The notes: generated from the sequence alone by a model not told the origin. Positions 40,848-50,235 are shown, numbered from the stretch's first letter. The stretch is DNA of 64,000 bases from Mesorhizobium sp. AR07 (GCF_024746815.1 NZ_CP080525.1:3342501-3406500), one strand, 5' to 3'. Numbers and translations are program-made.

Positions 40848-41678
40848 ATGATCACGCGGCGCGGCGCCATCCTTGCAAGCACGGTTTTCGCCCTCTTGCC
40901 ATTCCTGCTGTTGGTGGCGACCGCCGCCGCCAATGCGTCGGTTTTCCTTGAAGACCAGACCTGGACCGAGTTGCACGACCGCATCGGTGCCGGCACAACC
41001 ACGATCATCGTCCCCATAGGCGGCACCGAGCAGAACGGCCCCGCAATGGCATTGGGCAAGCACAATGTGCGGGTCAAGTTCCTGGCTGAAAAGATAGCCG
41101 AGAAGCTCGGCAACGCGCTGGTCGCTCCGGTCATCGCCTATGTCCCGGAGGGAACCGTCGACCCGCCGACCGCCCATATGCGGTTTCCAGGCACGATCAC
41201 GATCAGCGACAAGACGTTCGAGCAATTGCTCGAATCCACGGCCCGCAGCTTCAAGCTGCACGGCTTCAAGACCATCGTGCTAATCGGCGACCATGGCGGT
41301 TACCAGGCCGATGAAAGCCTTGTCGCCGATCGCCTGAATGCCGAATGGAAAAAGACGCCGGTGCGTGTTTTTGCAGCGCTGGAATACTACCGGATCACCC
41401 AGGACGCCTATGTCGAGAAACTCCTGGCCGCCGGAGCAAAGCGTTCCGAAATTGGAACCCATGCGGGGTTGGCCGATACTTCGCTCATGCTCGCCATCGA
41501 TCCCTCCATGGTGCGCAAGGATCGCCTTGCGGCCGCTCCGAAACTCGATGCCCATGACGGCGTCTACAACGGCGACCCGACACGGTCTTCGGCCGAATTC
41601 GGCCAGCTCGGCGTCGACCTGATCGTCAATGGAACGACCGATGCGATCCGCGGCTTCATGGCAAAGCAGCCCAAATGA
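40848..41678 (+). CDS. secreted creatininase-family amidohydrolase
   Basis: A 276-aa protein with a long signal peptide (MITRRGAILASTVFALLPFLLL...ANA). The family core is clear: IIVPIGGTEQNGPAMALG near residue 60 and IVLIGDHGGYQADES. In creatininase proper the metal site reads EQHG and an aspartate follows; here it is EQNG and LGKHN, so two ligands differ. The substrate is therefore probably not creatinine, and metal binding may be changed. It overlaps the next gene by ATGA. Confidence 0.85.
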   Translation: MITRRGAILASTVFALLPFLLLVATAAANASVFLEDQTWTELHDRIGAGTTTIIVPIGGTEQNGPAMALGKHNVRVKFLAEKIAEKLGNALVAPVIAYVPEGTVDPPTAHMRFPGTITISDKTFEQLLESTARSFKLHGFKTIVLIGDHGGYQADESLVADRLNAEWKKTPVRVFAALEYYRITQDAYVEKLLAAGAKRSEIGTHAGLADTSLMLAIDPSMVRKDRLAAAPKLDAHDGVYNGDPTRSSAEFGQLGVDLIVNGTTDAIRGFMAKQPK

Positions 41679-42843
41679 TCGAGAATTTCTGGCGGTTGGC
41701 CGGCGCCTGCGCGCCGTTTCTGTTGTCGGTTGCCCTGTCGTCGAATATCGCTTCGGCCGGCTCCTGCCCGGAGGACTGCAGCGAGCCACCAGCCCGCTCT
41801 CCCGTCAATGTCTACAGCGAAACGACCATCGGTCACTTGAGCCCGGCCACGGCAGGCGCGCTGCCACGCGTCTATGTTCCGAACCGTTCATCCAACAGCG
41901 TATCGGTGATCGACACCACGACGCTCAAGGAGGTCGACAGGTTTCCGGTCGGACGTAAGCCGCAGCATGTCGTTCCATCCTGGGACCTGAAGACGCTGTG
42001 GGTCGCCAACAATGCCAGCGGCTCAACCAAGGGCAGTGTGACGCCCATCGATCCCAAGACCGGCAAGCCGGGCAAGGAAATTCCGGTCGAGGATCCCTAC
42101 AACATGTATTTCATGCCGGATGGCGGTTCGGCGGTCATTGTCGACGAAGCCTACCGGCGGCTCGACTTTCGCGATCCGCAAACCATGGCGCTGAAATCGA
42201 TCCTTCCAACACCGTCCTGCCCCGGCATCAATCACGCTGATTTTTCCGCCGACAGTCCTACGCCATCTTCACCTGCGAGTTTGGCGATGGCGGCCTCATC
42301 AAGATCGACCTGAAGAACCAGAAGATCCTGGGCAGTCTGGTTCTCTCGAAAATGGGCATGCCGCAGGACATCCGGCTTTCCCCCGACGGCAAGGTCTTCT
42401 ATGTCGCCGACATGATGAACGACGGCGTCTTCCTGGTCGACGGCGACAGTTTCACCGAAATCGGCTTTATCGCCACCGGCATCGGAACGCACGGCTTCGT
42501 CGTCAGCCGCGACGGAACAAGGCTTTATGTTTCAAACCGCGGCTCGCACAAGATGGAACAGGGTCGTGCAAACGGGCCGGGCAGCGTAACCGTCATCGAT
42601 TTCGCCACCCGTGCGGTTGTCGCGCAGTGGCCCATACCTGGCGGCGGCAGCCCGGACATGGGCAATGTCAGCGCCGACGGCAAGCAACTCTGGCTGTCAG
42701 GTCGCTTCGACAGCGAGGTCTATATGATCGACACCAGTTCGGGCGCGGTGGTGAAGATCCCCGTTGGCCTCGAACCCCACGGCCTGACGGTCTGGCCGCA
42801 GCCCGGCAGATATTCGCAAGGCCACACCGGCAACATGCGGTGA
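41675..42843 (+). pseudogene. secreted YVTN/YncE-like beta-propeller, frameshifted
   Basis: Encodes a signal peptide (to about residue 29) and a seven-bladed beta-propeller of the YncE/cytochrome d1-like type, with blade motifs RVYVPNRSSNSVSVIDTTT, VIVDEAYRRLDF and, after the shift, QDIRLSPDGKVFYVADMMND and SRDGTRLYVSNRGSHK. One base is missing near 42250-42256: the first frame ends at 42313, while the correct second frame reads YAIFTCEFGDGGLIKIDLKN and runs to 42843. Restored length is about 389 aa. A sequencing error cannot be excluded. Coupled to the creatininase by ATGA, suggesting that both served one secreted function. Confidence 0.8.
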
Positions 42844-42988
42844 GTGTCGATCACTCGAAGGATGAGGTGGTGCGCCTTTCCGGCACATATCCGAACCCGC
42901 AGGGTTCGCAAGGGCGACTGCCCGTCGGCCGGTCAGGCCTTCCCATCGGAGCCGTGAGCGAAGCGAACCGGCGTGAGATCAGAAAAAA

Positions 42989-43041
42989 TGGTGCCCCTAG
43001 CCGGAATCGAACCAGCACTCCTTGCGGAACTCGATTTTGAG
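42989..43041 (-). other. 3' fragment of tRNA-Leu(CAA), attachment site (att)
   Basis: On the minus strand the sequence runs from CTCAAAATCGAG (anticodon loop with CAA) through a long variable arm typical of leucine tRNA, the T arm GGTTCGATTCC and acceptor end GGGGCACCA. The bases upstream do not pair as the 5' half would, so the tRNA is truncated. This is the usual duplicate left when a tyrosine recombinase inserts at a tRNA 3' end. The integrase gene starts 178 bases away. Confidence 0.78.
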
Positions 43042-43044
43042 AGG

Positions 43045-43074
43045 CCGGATATGCCCTATCCTAATCTTATCCGG
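43045..43074. repeat. inverted repeat next to the attachment site
   Basis: CCGGATA (43045-43051) and TATCCGG (43068-43074) with a 16-base centre, just inside the tRNA fragment. It could be an arm-type binding site for the integrase or an excisionase; nothing proves this. Confidence 0.4.
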
Positions 43075-43218
43075 CGGTATCCAATTGGACGATAACCGAT
43101 TGTAGCCACTAGCTTTTTCGGCCCGTCCAACCATCCATACCTGACCGGACATACGCCACGGTTTGATTTCTGGCTGCACCTATTCTGCACCTGAAATCGA
43201 CTTTAATGGAGGTTAGGA

Positions 43219-44643
43219 ATGCCCAAAATCAAGCTCACCAAGACGATCGTCGATGCCGCAACGGCCGATCAGGAACCCTACGAACTTCGCGACACCATCA
43301 TACCGGGGTTCTTGCTGAAGGTCACCCCGACCGGACGCAAGATATTCATGGTGGCCTACGTCGCCGCCAACGGCCAGCGGCGAAAGCCCGCCATCGGCCG
43401 CTTCGGCGAAATCACCGTGGAGCAGGCTCGAACGATTGCCCAGAACTGGCTCGCCGACGTCCGCAAGGGCAAGGACCCGAGCGCCGAACGCTCCGCCATG
43501 CGAAAGGCACTGACAGTCAAGGAACTCTTCGACCGGTTTATCGACGACTATTCGGAAAGCCGAAACAAGCCCTCGACCGTCAAATCCAACCGGGGCTACG
43601 GGAAGCTGTATATCGTGCCGCATCTCGGCCAGATGAAGGTGCCCGACGTCACGCGGGCCGACATCGCGAACCTCATGAAGAGAATGTCGAGGACCCCGAC
43701 AAACGCGAACCGTGTTCTGGCTGCGGTGCGTAAGATGTTCAACATGGCCGAGGTCTGGGGAATGCGGCCCGACGGGTCCAACCCGTGCCGCCACATCCCG
43801 AAGTTTCCGGAACGGGGAAAGACCCGGCTGATCACCGATACGGAACTGAAGCTCCTCTACACCTACCTCGACAAGGCCGAAGCCGAGGGCCTGGAGCATC
43901 CCTTCATCCTCCTCGCAGTCCGGCTCCAATTCGAATTCGCCGCGCGCATGTCGGAGATCCGGCAGCTCGAATGGGCTTGGGTCGATCTCGACAACCGGCG
44001 CATCGAATGGCCCGATAGCAAGACCGGCGTTATGTCCAAGCCGATGAGCGCGGAGGCGGCCCGGCTGTTCGAAACGGCGCCGCGGCTCGAAGTCTCGCCC
44101 TTCGTCTGCCCGTCGATCTTCGATCCGAACCTCCCGATGTCGAAGCACACCTACTATCACGGCTGGAAGCGCATCCTCGAGCGGGCCGGTCTGCCGCACA
44201 TCGGCACGCACGGCATCCGACACCGCTCGGCAACCGACATCGCCAACTCCGGCGTGCCGGTGAAGGTCGGCATGGCGCTCACCGCGCATAAGACCGTCAC
44301 CATGTTCATGCGCTACGTCCACACCGAGGATGACCCAATAAGGGCGGCCGCCGAGGCCGTGGCGCAGAGGCGTCTGACCCTGATCGGTGGTGCGCCAGTA
44401 GTCCCAGCCCCAACGCTCGTTCCCGAGCCAATCGTCGCGCCGCCCACCATCGCCCCCGAGCCCGCTGAAACGCTGACCCAGGCGGCAGATCAGAAGCCGC
44501 TTGGTCTTGTCGACGGCAAATACTCCTCACGCACCAAGCTCGGAAATTACAGGCCGTTCCGCCACCGTAGCGGCCAGAACCGGGCAGTGCCTCCCGGGAC
44601 CAGGCGCGCAAGCGGTGAGCAGGAGGCCTCCGATGTCCAATAA
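43219..44643 (+). CDS. tyrosine-type site-specific recombinase (integrase)
   Basis: Drives integration and excision of the element. The 474-aa protein has an N-terminal DUF4102/arm-binding domain (MPKIKLTKTIVDAATADQE, DTIIPGFLLKV), a SAM-like core-binding domain and the catalytic domain with Arg in RMSEIRQLEW, HxxR in THGIRHRSATD, a lysine/histidine region (ALTAHKTVTM) and the nucleophile Tyr in FMRYVHTEDD. About 80 residues rich in proline and then in basic residues follow the usual end; their role is unknown. A GGAGG site precedes the ATG. It lies right beside the tRNA-Leu fragment. Confidence 0.9.
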   Translation: MPKIKLTKTIVDAATADQEPYELRDTIIPGFLLKVTPTGRKIFMVAYVAANGQRRKPAIGRFGEITVEQARTIAQNWLADVRKGKDPSAERSAMRKALTVKELFDRFIDDYSESRNKPSTVKSNRGYGKLYIVPHLGQMKVPDVTRADIANLMKRMSRTPTNANRVLAAVRKMFNMAEVWGMRPDGSNPCRHIPKFPERGKTRLITDTELKLLYTYLDKAEAEGLEHPFILLAVRLQFEFAARMSEIRQLEWAWVDLDNRRIEWPDSKTGVMSKPMSAEAARLFETAPRLEVSPFVCPSIFDPNLPMSKHTYYHGWKRILERAGLPHIGTHGIRHRSATDIANSGVPVKVGMALTAHKTVTMFMRYVHTEDDPIRAAAEAVAQRRLTLIGGAPVVPAPTLVPEPIVAPPTIAPEPAETLTQAADQKPLGLVDGKYSSRTKLGNYRPFRHRSGQNRAVPPGTRRASGEQEASDVQ

Positions 44644-45717
44644 GCCGACGCAGCAGTGCTGGCCGGCGCCGGACATCCTCCTTCGCTACAATTCTTGGAT
44701 GATGCAGGGCCGATCCGGTTCGTCGAAGCGGCTCGCTTCCGGTTCGATCTGTCCCAGTTGATGTTGAACCCATCTGACGCAATGCCGGCACCTTGTTGAT
44801 AGGGTCGATGTCCAGTCCTTCGATGCGCTGTCCGTTGAGTCCCAGACAATGTCCGTTTCGATCAATGCGCGGACTCCTTTGTGATATATGCTGGCGATGG
44901 AGCGCTGGCCTAGTCTCCCACGATGGGCGTCGGCACCGCCCCATGCGGTTCACGGCATCGGCGAGCGCGGTACCGGCCAGGCTGCTCTCCGAACCAGGGC
45001 AGGCAGACACGAAAGAATGTGCTCTGGTCTGCATACCCCAGCAAAAAAGGCCGCGTCGGACAGGGACATCTGAGGATCGCCCAGATGATGATGCGTCAGT
45101 CGGCGACGCGTGGTGTCGACATCTCAAGGACAGCAAGGGCGGCAGTCTCCCGCGTCACATGCGGGCCAGTGAGAAGTGGAGCCTTCCGCCAGACTATCCA
45201 ATGGTCGCACCGAACTACGCGGCTCAGCGGTCGGCACTGGCGAAATTCAGCGGGCTTGGACGGAAGCCTGCGGCTGAAAAGGCACCGAAGGCGACGCCAA
45301 AGCGAAAAGCGGCACGCGGCTGAGCGGGATGCGAAGGCAATCAGGACCCGTTGGTATGATCTGAAGTGCGCGTTCCGCGCTTCGGATGAACTTGAGCCAT
45401 CTTCTGAAACGTTGGCCATGACGCTCCTTGGACAGGTCAGCTGGACGCGACGATTTAAGCGGCAAAATCGACACAGAGAAGAACCTAGCCTAACGACATG
45501 AGGAACCAAATACATGTCGAAAGACACGATTGTATTGCGGTATCCTCCTGAGTTGTCATCTTCACTATCGATATACAGAGGCCACAATGGATCCATCTTA
45601 AATCCTATCTAAGCGCGACAAACGATATAAATACCTGCCTCCACTCGTCTCTTCATTGTGTCTCTAGCTTTGAAGCTTTATTCCTGCAGCCCACATCCAC
45701 CAGATGACGTCACACGA
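44644..45717. other. degenerate region between integrase and hutF
   Basis: About 1.07 kb with open frames on both strands but no intact recognisable gene. The only identifiable piece is a MucR C-terminus (listed separately). The stretch 45324-45717 is AT-richer and shows nothing beyond short open frames. It looks like decayed mobile-element cargo. Confidence 0.6.
45138..45323 (+). pseudogene. C-terminal remnant of a MucR/Ros-type regulator
   Basis: The frame reads SLPRHMRASEKWSLPPDYPM, then VAPNYAAQRSALAKFSGLG and ends in PKATPKRKAARG. That is the end of MucR/Ros proteins (a zinc-finger helix, then KWxLPxDYPMVAPxYAxxRSxLAKxxGLGRK and a basic tail). The zinc-finger cysteines and the N-terminal half are missing. 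MucR proteins control exopolysaccharide and motility in rhizobia; this copy cannot bind zinc. Confidence 0.7.
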
Positions 45718-47112
45718 TCACCTGCTCTTGAGCCGCGCAACAGCGGCGAGATAATTGCCGAGGATTCTTTCTTCGTCTGCATGGCGCCCTCCCTGGATCA
45801 CCCAACGGCCCGCGACCATCACGTCACGGACCGGGTTACGGGTACCGCCCAGGATCCAGGCATCAAGCGCGGTCTGGGGACCGTGGCCCAGAAGCACCGG
45901 ACTGTTTGGGTCGAGTATCACCAGATCGGCTCGCCGCCCTGCCACGAGCGCTCCCCCGCCTTGGGCTGAGCATTGCTCTCCTCCCGCCAGCGCGATGTCG
46001 AACAGCAGCCGGCCGCTATGGGTCTCACGCCCGTCGGCCTCGGACCGGGCGATCACGTTGCGCCTCCTCAATTCCAGGCGCTTCCCACATTCAAGGATGC
46101 GCAACTCTTCGGCAGTTGATGTAGAATAGTGGCTGTCGGTGCCGATGCCCCAGTTGCCGCCCGCGTCATGCCATTCGACTAGCGGGAAGAAGCCGTCGCC
46201 CATGGTCGCCTCGGTCAAAGGGCAGAGCCCGGCGACCGCGCCACTTGCTGCAGCACCGGCGATTTCAGAATCATCGAGATGGGTAGCATGAACCAGACAC
46301 CATTCGGGCCCGAGGCCGATATTGTCGAGAAGCCACTGCACAGGTCGGGCACCGAGACCGGCTTGCACTTCATCCACCTCATGGGTGGTCTCGGAGACGT
46401 GGATGTGCAACCGGGCCTGCGGATCCATGGCGCGCATACCGGCTAAGGCCGCTTTCGCTTCGTCCGCCGCCACAGCACGCAGAGAATGTAGCGCCAGCCC
46501 CACTTGGAGGTTGCGATTGGCTGTCCGTCGTCCGCGAAGAGTGTCGAGCAACTTCAGATAATCGTCTACGGAGTGGACAAAACGCTTTTGCGTGTCCACC
46601 ACCGGTTTGCCAATGCCGCCGTGTGCGTACAGCACGGGAAGGATGGTCATGCCCACGCCGGTGCGCGACGCAGCAGCGATCAGCCTATCCGACATCTCCG
46701 CCGCATTGGCGTAGCGCAGGCCACCCGGCTGATGGTGAACATAGTGGAACTCGCAGACTGCCGTCATTCCGAATTGCAGCATTTCCAGATAGACCAACGC
46801 GGCGATCGCCTCGTAATCCTCTGGCGTCAAACGATCAACCGTTCGATACATCTCCTTGCGCCAAGTCCATAGGTTGTCCTCAGCCCGAGCCGCTGTCACG
46901 AATTCGGTACGCCCGGCCAATACGCGCTGAAAAGCGTGTGAGTGAAGGTTCGACAGTCCCGGCACCCCGAAACCGGCCAGATGGTGCACAGGCCCACCCG
47001 GCCGGTCGGCGCGAACAGACAAGATCGTGCCGCCGGCGTCGACTTCCAGATAACCAGGGGAAAGCCAGCCGTCCGGCTGGTGCAGGTGTTCGACCTCGTA
47101 GATCGTCGTCAT
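45718..47112 (-). CDS. hutF: formimidoylglutamate deiminase HutF
   Basis: Converts N-formimidoyl-L-glutamate to N-formyl-L-glutamate and ammonia in the long histidine-degradation branch. The 464-aa amidohydrolase has the metal-binding HSHAFQRVLAGR motif (NLHSHAFQ), the second histidine in LHIHVSETTHEV and a late AGLCPLTEATMGDG segment, as in Pseudomonas HutF. Start 47112 (MTTIYEVEHLHQ) follows the usual beginning; an upstream in-frame extension is unlikely to be real. It is the last gene of the run hydratase-hutI-hutF. No N-formylglutamate amidohydrolase (HutG) lies next to it. Confidence 0.92.
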   Translation of the reverse strand: MTTIYEVEHLHQPDGWLSPGYLEVDAGGTILSVRADRPGGPVHHLAGFGVPGLSNLHSHAFQRVLAGRTEFVTAARAEDNLWTWRKEMYRTVDRLTPEDYEAIAALVYLEMLQFGMTAVCEFHYVHHQPGGLRYANAAEMSDRLIAAASRTGVGMTILPVLYAHGGIGKPVVDTQKRFVHSVDDYLKLLDTLRGRRTANRNLQVGLALHSLRAVAADEAKAALAGMRAMDPQARLHIHVSETTHEVDEVQAGLGARPVQWLLDNIGLGPEWCLVHATHLDDSEIAGAAASGAVAGLCPLTEATMGDGFFPLVEWHDAGGNWGIGTDSHYSTSTAEELRILECGKRLELRRRNVIARSEADGRETHSGRLLFDIALAGGEQCSAQGGGALVAGRRADLVILDPNSPVLLGHGPQTALDAWILGGTRNPVRDVMVAGRWVIQGGRHADEERILGNYLAAVARLKSR

Positions 47113-47248
47113 TGGGGATGTTCTCCTGTCGGTCACAGAGTTCAGTCGTACGCCATGCGCCGCGTGACGAGGGAAACGGGGAAAGAAGTGACGCCGTGAG
47201 GCTGACGGAGGATGACCGGCCTGTCGCCTGGAACGACCTTGAACAGAC

Positions 47249-48499
47249 TCATGGCAGGTCCTGACGGTCGTCAAAAACGATCCGACCGGCCTTGATCACC
47301 AAACTCGCACGGCCGCGTCCAAGACGATAAGCCATGTCCTCATAGCGATCGTAGGGAAATATCCCGATGTCGGCCTGTTTGCCCGGTACAAGCGATCCGA
47401 TCCGGTCGCCACGATCCAGTGCCATTGCCGCGTGGAGCGTGCCAGCCCGGATCGCCTCCGCCGGGCTAAACCTGTAAAGGCGGCAAGCAAGCTGGACCAC
47501 AAAAGGCATAGACTCGAGCCAGCAACCGGGACACATGTCCGTTGCAAGCGCCAACGTCAGCCCTGCGTCCATCATGCTGCGAGCGTCGAACGGGCGCGAA
47601 TGCCCTACGGCGAAGTCGAGCGCGGGCATGACCACGCAAACGACGCCGGCGTCGCGCAGGCCGGTGTATTCTCCAGCCGCGGTGTAATTCATATGGTCGG
47701 CCGACACCGCCCCCAACTCCGCTGCCAGTTTTGAACCGCCGATGTGGGAGTAGGCATCGGTGTGGATCTTGACCTTGAGCCCGTGATCGAGCCCACGCGA
47801 GAGGATCGTGCGAGACTCTCCCACGCTATAGTAGCCGTCGTCGCAATAGACGTCGTTAAACTCGGCCAGTCCGCGCCGGGCGACCTCAGGGATCATCTCC
47901 TCGAGTATCTCGGCGATATAGGACTCACGGCTGCGGTCTTCGGGAAATTCGTGCGCGCCGAGAAATGTCGAGACGACCTCAATGGGCTGCCGTGCCGCCA
48001 CGGCGCGATTCACCTCGAGCATCTTGATCTCAGTCGCGGTGTTGAGACCGTAGCCGCTCTTGCTCTCAACCGTGGTGGTGCCGAAGGACAGCATGTGCGC
48101 CAGCCGCTCGGCGGCACTCTCAACAAGCTGGTCTTCAGTTGCCTCCCGCATCATCCGCGCCGTGGCGGCAATGCCCATGGGAATACCCATGGCCCTGATT
48201 TCGGCGGCGGCACGCCCCCTTACCTTCTGTGCGTACTCCTCGACGCGCGATTTGTGGAAGACGAGATGCGTGTGGCAATCAACGAAGCCAGGCATGACCA
48301 GTCCGCCGCCAGCATCGATCCGCTCGGCGTTGCTCAGGTCATAAGCGGCGGCGATCTCTGCCTTGGCTCCGACGGCGGCGATCTTGTCATCGCTGATCGC
48401 CACCATCGTGTTTGTTCGGGCGCCGACAAGGTCAGACGCATCGGCTGCACAGGTCAAAACCTGGCCTGCATTGTCGATGACCGCCGTGATCCGCGCCAT
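47249..48499 (-). CDS. hutI: imidazolonepropionase HutI
   Basis: Opens the ring of imidazolone-5-propionate to give formimidoylglutamate. The 416-aa protein has the amidohydrolase metal motif VDCHTHLVFHKSRVEEY, VESKSGYGLNTATEIKML and HTDAYSHIGGSKLAAELGAVSADH. It lies 17 bases after the hydratase gene, so both are in one operon. If the cluster acts on a modified imidazole, this enzyme might take an altered ring, but its own motifs look standard. Confidence 0.94.
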   Translation of the reverse strand: MARITAVIDNAGQVLTCAADASDLVGARTNTMVAISDDKIAAVGAKAEIAAAYDLSNAERIDAGGGLVMPGFVDCHTHLVFHKSRVEEYAQKVRGRAAAEIRAMGIPMGIAATARMMREATEDQLVESAAERLAHMLSFGTTTVESKSGYGLNTATEIKMLEVNRAVAARQPIEVVSTFLGAHEFPEDRSRESYIAEILEEMIPEVARRGLAEFNDVYCDDGYYSVGESRTILSRGLDHGLKVKIHTDAYSHIGGSKLAAELGAVSADHMNYTAAGEYTGLRDAGVVCVVMPALDFAVGHSRPFDARSMMDAGLTLALATDMCPGCWLESMPFVVQLACRLYRFSPAEAIRAGTLHAAMALDRGDRIGSLVPGKQADIGIFPYDRYEDMAYRLGRGRASLVIKAGRIVFDDRQDLP

Positions 48500-48516
48500 T
48501 GCCGATTTCCTCTTTG

Positions 48517-50235
48517 TTACTTGGTCTTCTTCTGGGGCGCCTTGGCGTCATCCGGTCCGAATGTGGCGGTCGGCGTCCACCACAGCGGCACCTGCACACC
48601 GTCTTTGGCAAAGCGCTCCAGGGCCGTCTTGCGGGCAATGTCGTACCCGGCCTGCGCATGGCGGACCACGCCGATACCGCTATCGGTGGTCAGACAAGCA
48701 GCCAGTCGGACATCCGCCTCGGCCGAGCCGTCTGCAATCATTGTCACACCGGTGTGTACGGCTTCGCCCATGGAATAGTTCTCCTGGATCGCCACCAGGT
48801 CGGCGCCGGCGGCTACATTCAGCAGAGCGTTGAGATAGGGCCAGTCCGAGATCAGGTCGCTGCCGTCTTTCATCCGCTCCGATTCGAACGTGGGGTTCAC
48901 GATCGACCCAGAGTCGAGGTTGTCACGTGAGAAGGCCACCGGCCCCTTGAGTTCGCCGGAGCGCACCAACTCGTTGACGCGCATGCCGAAGGCTTTGCGC
49001 TGGCCGAAGCCCAGGTAGCAAATGCGTGCCGGCAGACCCTCGATCGGGATATGCTTGCGGGCCAACTGGATCCAGTTCCGCACCAAATCGTCCTCAGCGA
49101 ACATTTCCTCAACCACGTCGTCGAGCTTGGCGAGATCTGCCGGATCGCGTGATAGGCATATCCAGCGGAAAGGCCCGCGACCTTCGCAGAACAGAGGGCG
49201 GATATAGGCGGCCACAAAGCCAGGGATCTTCATTGCCTCGGCCACCGGCATGCCAGCATCGCGGCTTTCCTTGCGCAGGGAATTGCCATATTCGAAGACC
49301 TGAACGCCCTTGTCATAAAACTCATTCATGATCTGCAACTGCTCGATCATCGAGGTGCCGGCGAGCTTGAAATATTCGTCGCGACTGGATTTGCGGAGTT
49401 CGCGCGCCTCATCGACAGTCAGGCCCGCGGGGACGTACGATAGCGGGTCATGCGCCGGGGTCATGTCCGTAATGATGTCGGGCATGAAGCCGGCATCCCT
49501 GGCCTTCTTCAGCACGTCGACGGCATTGCCCATCAGCGCAATACCCAAGGGACGCTTTTCAGCCGCAGCTTCCTTGGCAAGTTTCACGGCTTCGTCAAAG
49601 TCTTGCACAATGACGTCACAGTAGCCGACCTCCAGCCGATGTTTGACCACCTTCTCGTCGACGTCGGCGCAGATGCAGACGCCACCCAGCATGGTCATCG
49701 CGCGCGGCTGGTTGCCGCCCATGCCCCCCATGCCGGCGGTCAGAAGGATGCGCCCCTTCAGGCTGCCGCCAAATTTCTGGTCACCGATCGCCACCAGTGT
49801 CTGGAACGTCCCCTGGATCACACCCTGTGTGCCGATATATTCCCACGGCGCGGCGGTATACTGCGCGTATATGGTCAGGTTCTTGTCCTGAAGGTCGTAG
49901 AAGATCGGCCAGGTTGCCTTCATGATGTTGGTGGTCGCCATCACGACGCGTGGTGCGAGCATGTTGGTTTTGAAGATCGCGACCGGCATGCCCGACTGGA
50001 CCACCAGCGTCTCATCATTCTCCAAGTCCTGCAGCGACTGAACGATGGCGTGATAGCTCTCCCAATTTCGGGCGCACTTGCCGATGCCGCCGTAGATCAC
50101 CAGTTCCTCGGGATGCTCGGCGTTCTCCATATTGTTCTCGAGCATGCGCAGGATGCCCTCCTGCTTCCAACCCTTGCAGCGAAGGTTGTTCCCGCCCATG
50201 GCGCGTACGGAATAAAGAATCTCGGGCTTTCCCAT
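48517..50235 (-). CDS. urocanase-family hydratase, divergent (urocanate or modified urocanate)
   Basis: An NAD-cofactor hydratase of 572 aa that adds water to urocanate-type substrates. Preserved urocanase features include VIYGGIGKCARNWE, LTAGMGGMGGNQPRAM, AYIRPLFCEGRGPFRW (with the conserved cysteine), GLPARICYLGFGQR and DNLDSGSIVNP. The segment that in all true urocanases I know reads HHGGGVGMG is here IQENYSMGEAV, a large change in the NAD/substrate region. The C-terminus also differs. It heads the operon, with a HutC-like box just upstream. Plain urocanate hydratase is possible; another substrate such as thiourocanate or an S- or N-methyl derivative is an inference. Confidence 0.75.
   Translation of the reverse strand: MGKPEILYSVRAMGGNNLRCKGWKQEGILRMLENNMENAEHPEELVIYGGIGKCARNWESYHAIVQSLQDLENDETLVVQSGMPVAIFKTNMLAPRVVMATTNIMKATWPIFYDLQDKNLTIYAQYTAAPWEYIGTQGVIQGTFQTLVAIGDQKFGGSLKGRILLTAGMGGMGGNQPRAMTMLGGVCICADVDEKVVKHRLEVGYCDVIVQDFDEAVKLAKEAAAEKRPLGIALMGNAVDVLKKARDAGFMPDIITDMTPAHDPLSYVPAGLTVDEARELRKSSRDEYFKLAGTSMIEQLQIMNEFYDKGVQVFEYGNSLRKESRDAGMPVAEAMKIPGFVAAYIRPLFCEGRGPFRWICLSRDPADLAKLDDVVEEMFAEDDLVRNWIQLARKHIPIEGLPARICYLGFGQRKAFGMRVNELVRSGELKGPVAFSRDNLDSGSIVNPTFESERMKDGSDLISDWPYLNALLNVAAGADLVAIQENYSMGEAVHTGVTMIADGSAEADVRLAACLTTDSGIGVVRHAQAGYDIARKTALERFAKDGVQVPLWWTPTATFGPDDAKAPQKKTK

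Noticed and set aside
42989..43075. Complete tRNA-Leu gene
   Set aside because: The bases that should form the 5' acceptor, D arm and 5' anticodon stem do not pair with the 3' half, so only a fragment is present.
44306..45136. 276-codon minus-strand frame overlapping the integrase end
   Set aside because: Very rich in Arg, Ser and Pro, no recognisable domain, and half of it is antisense to the integrase.
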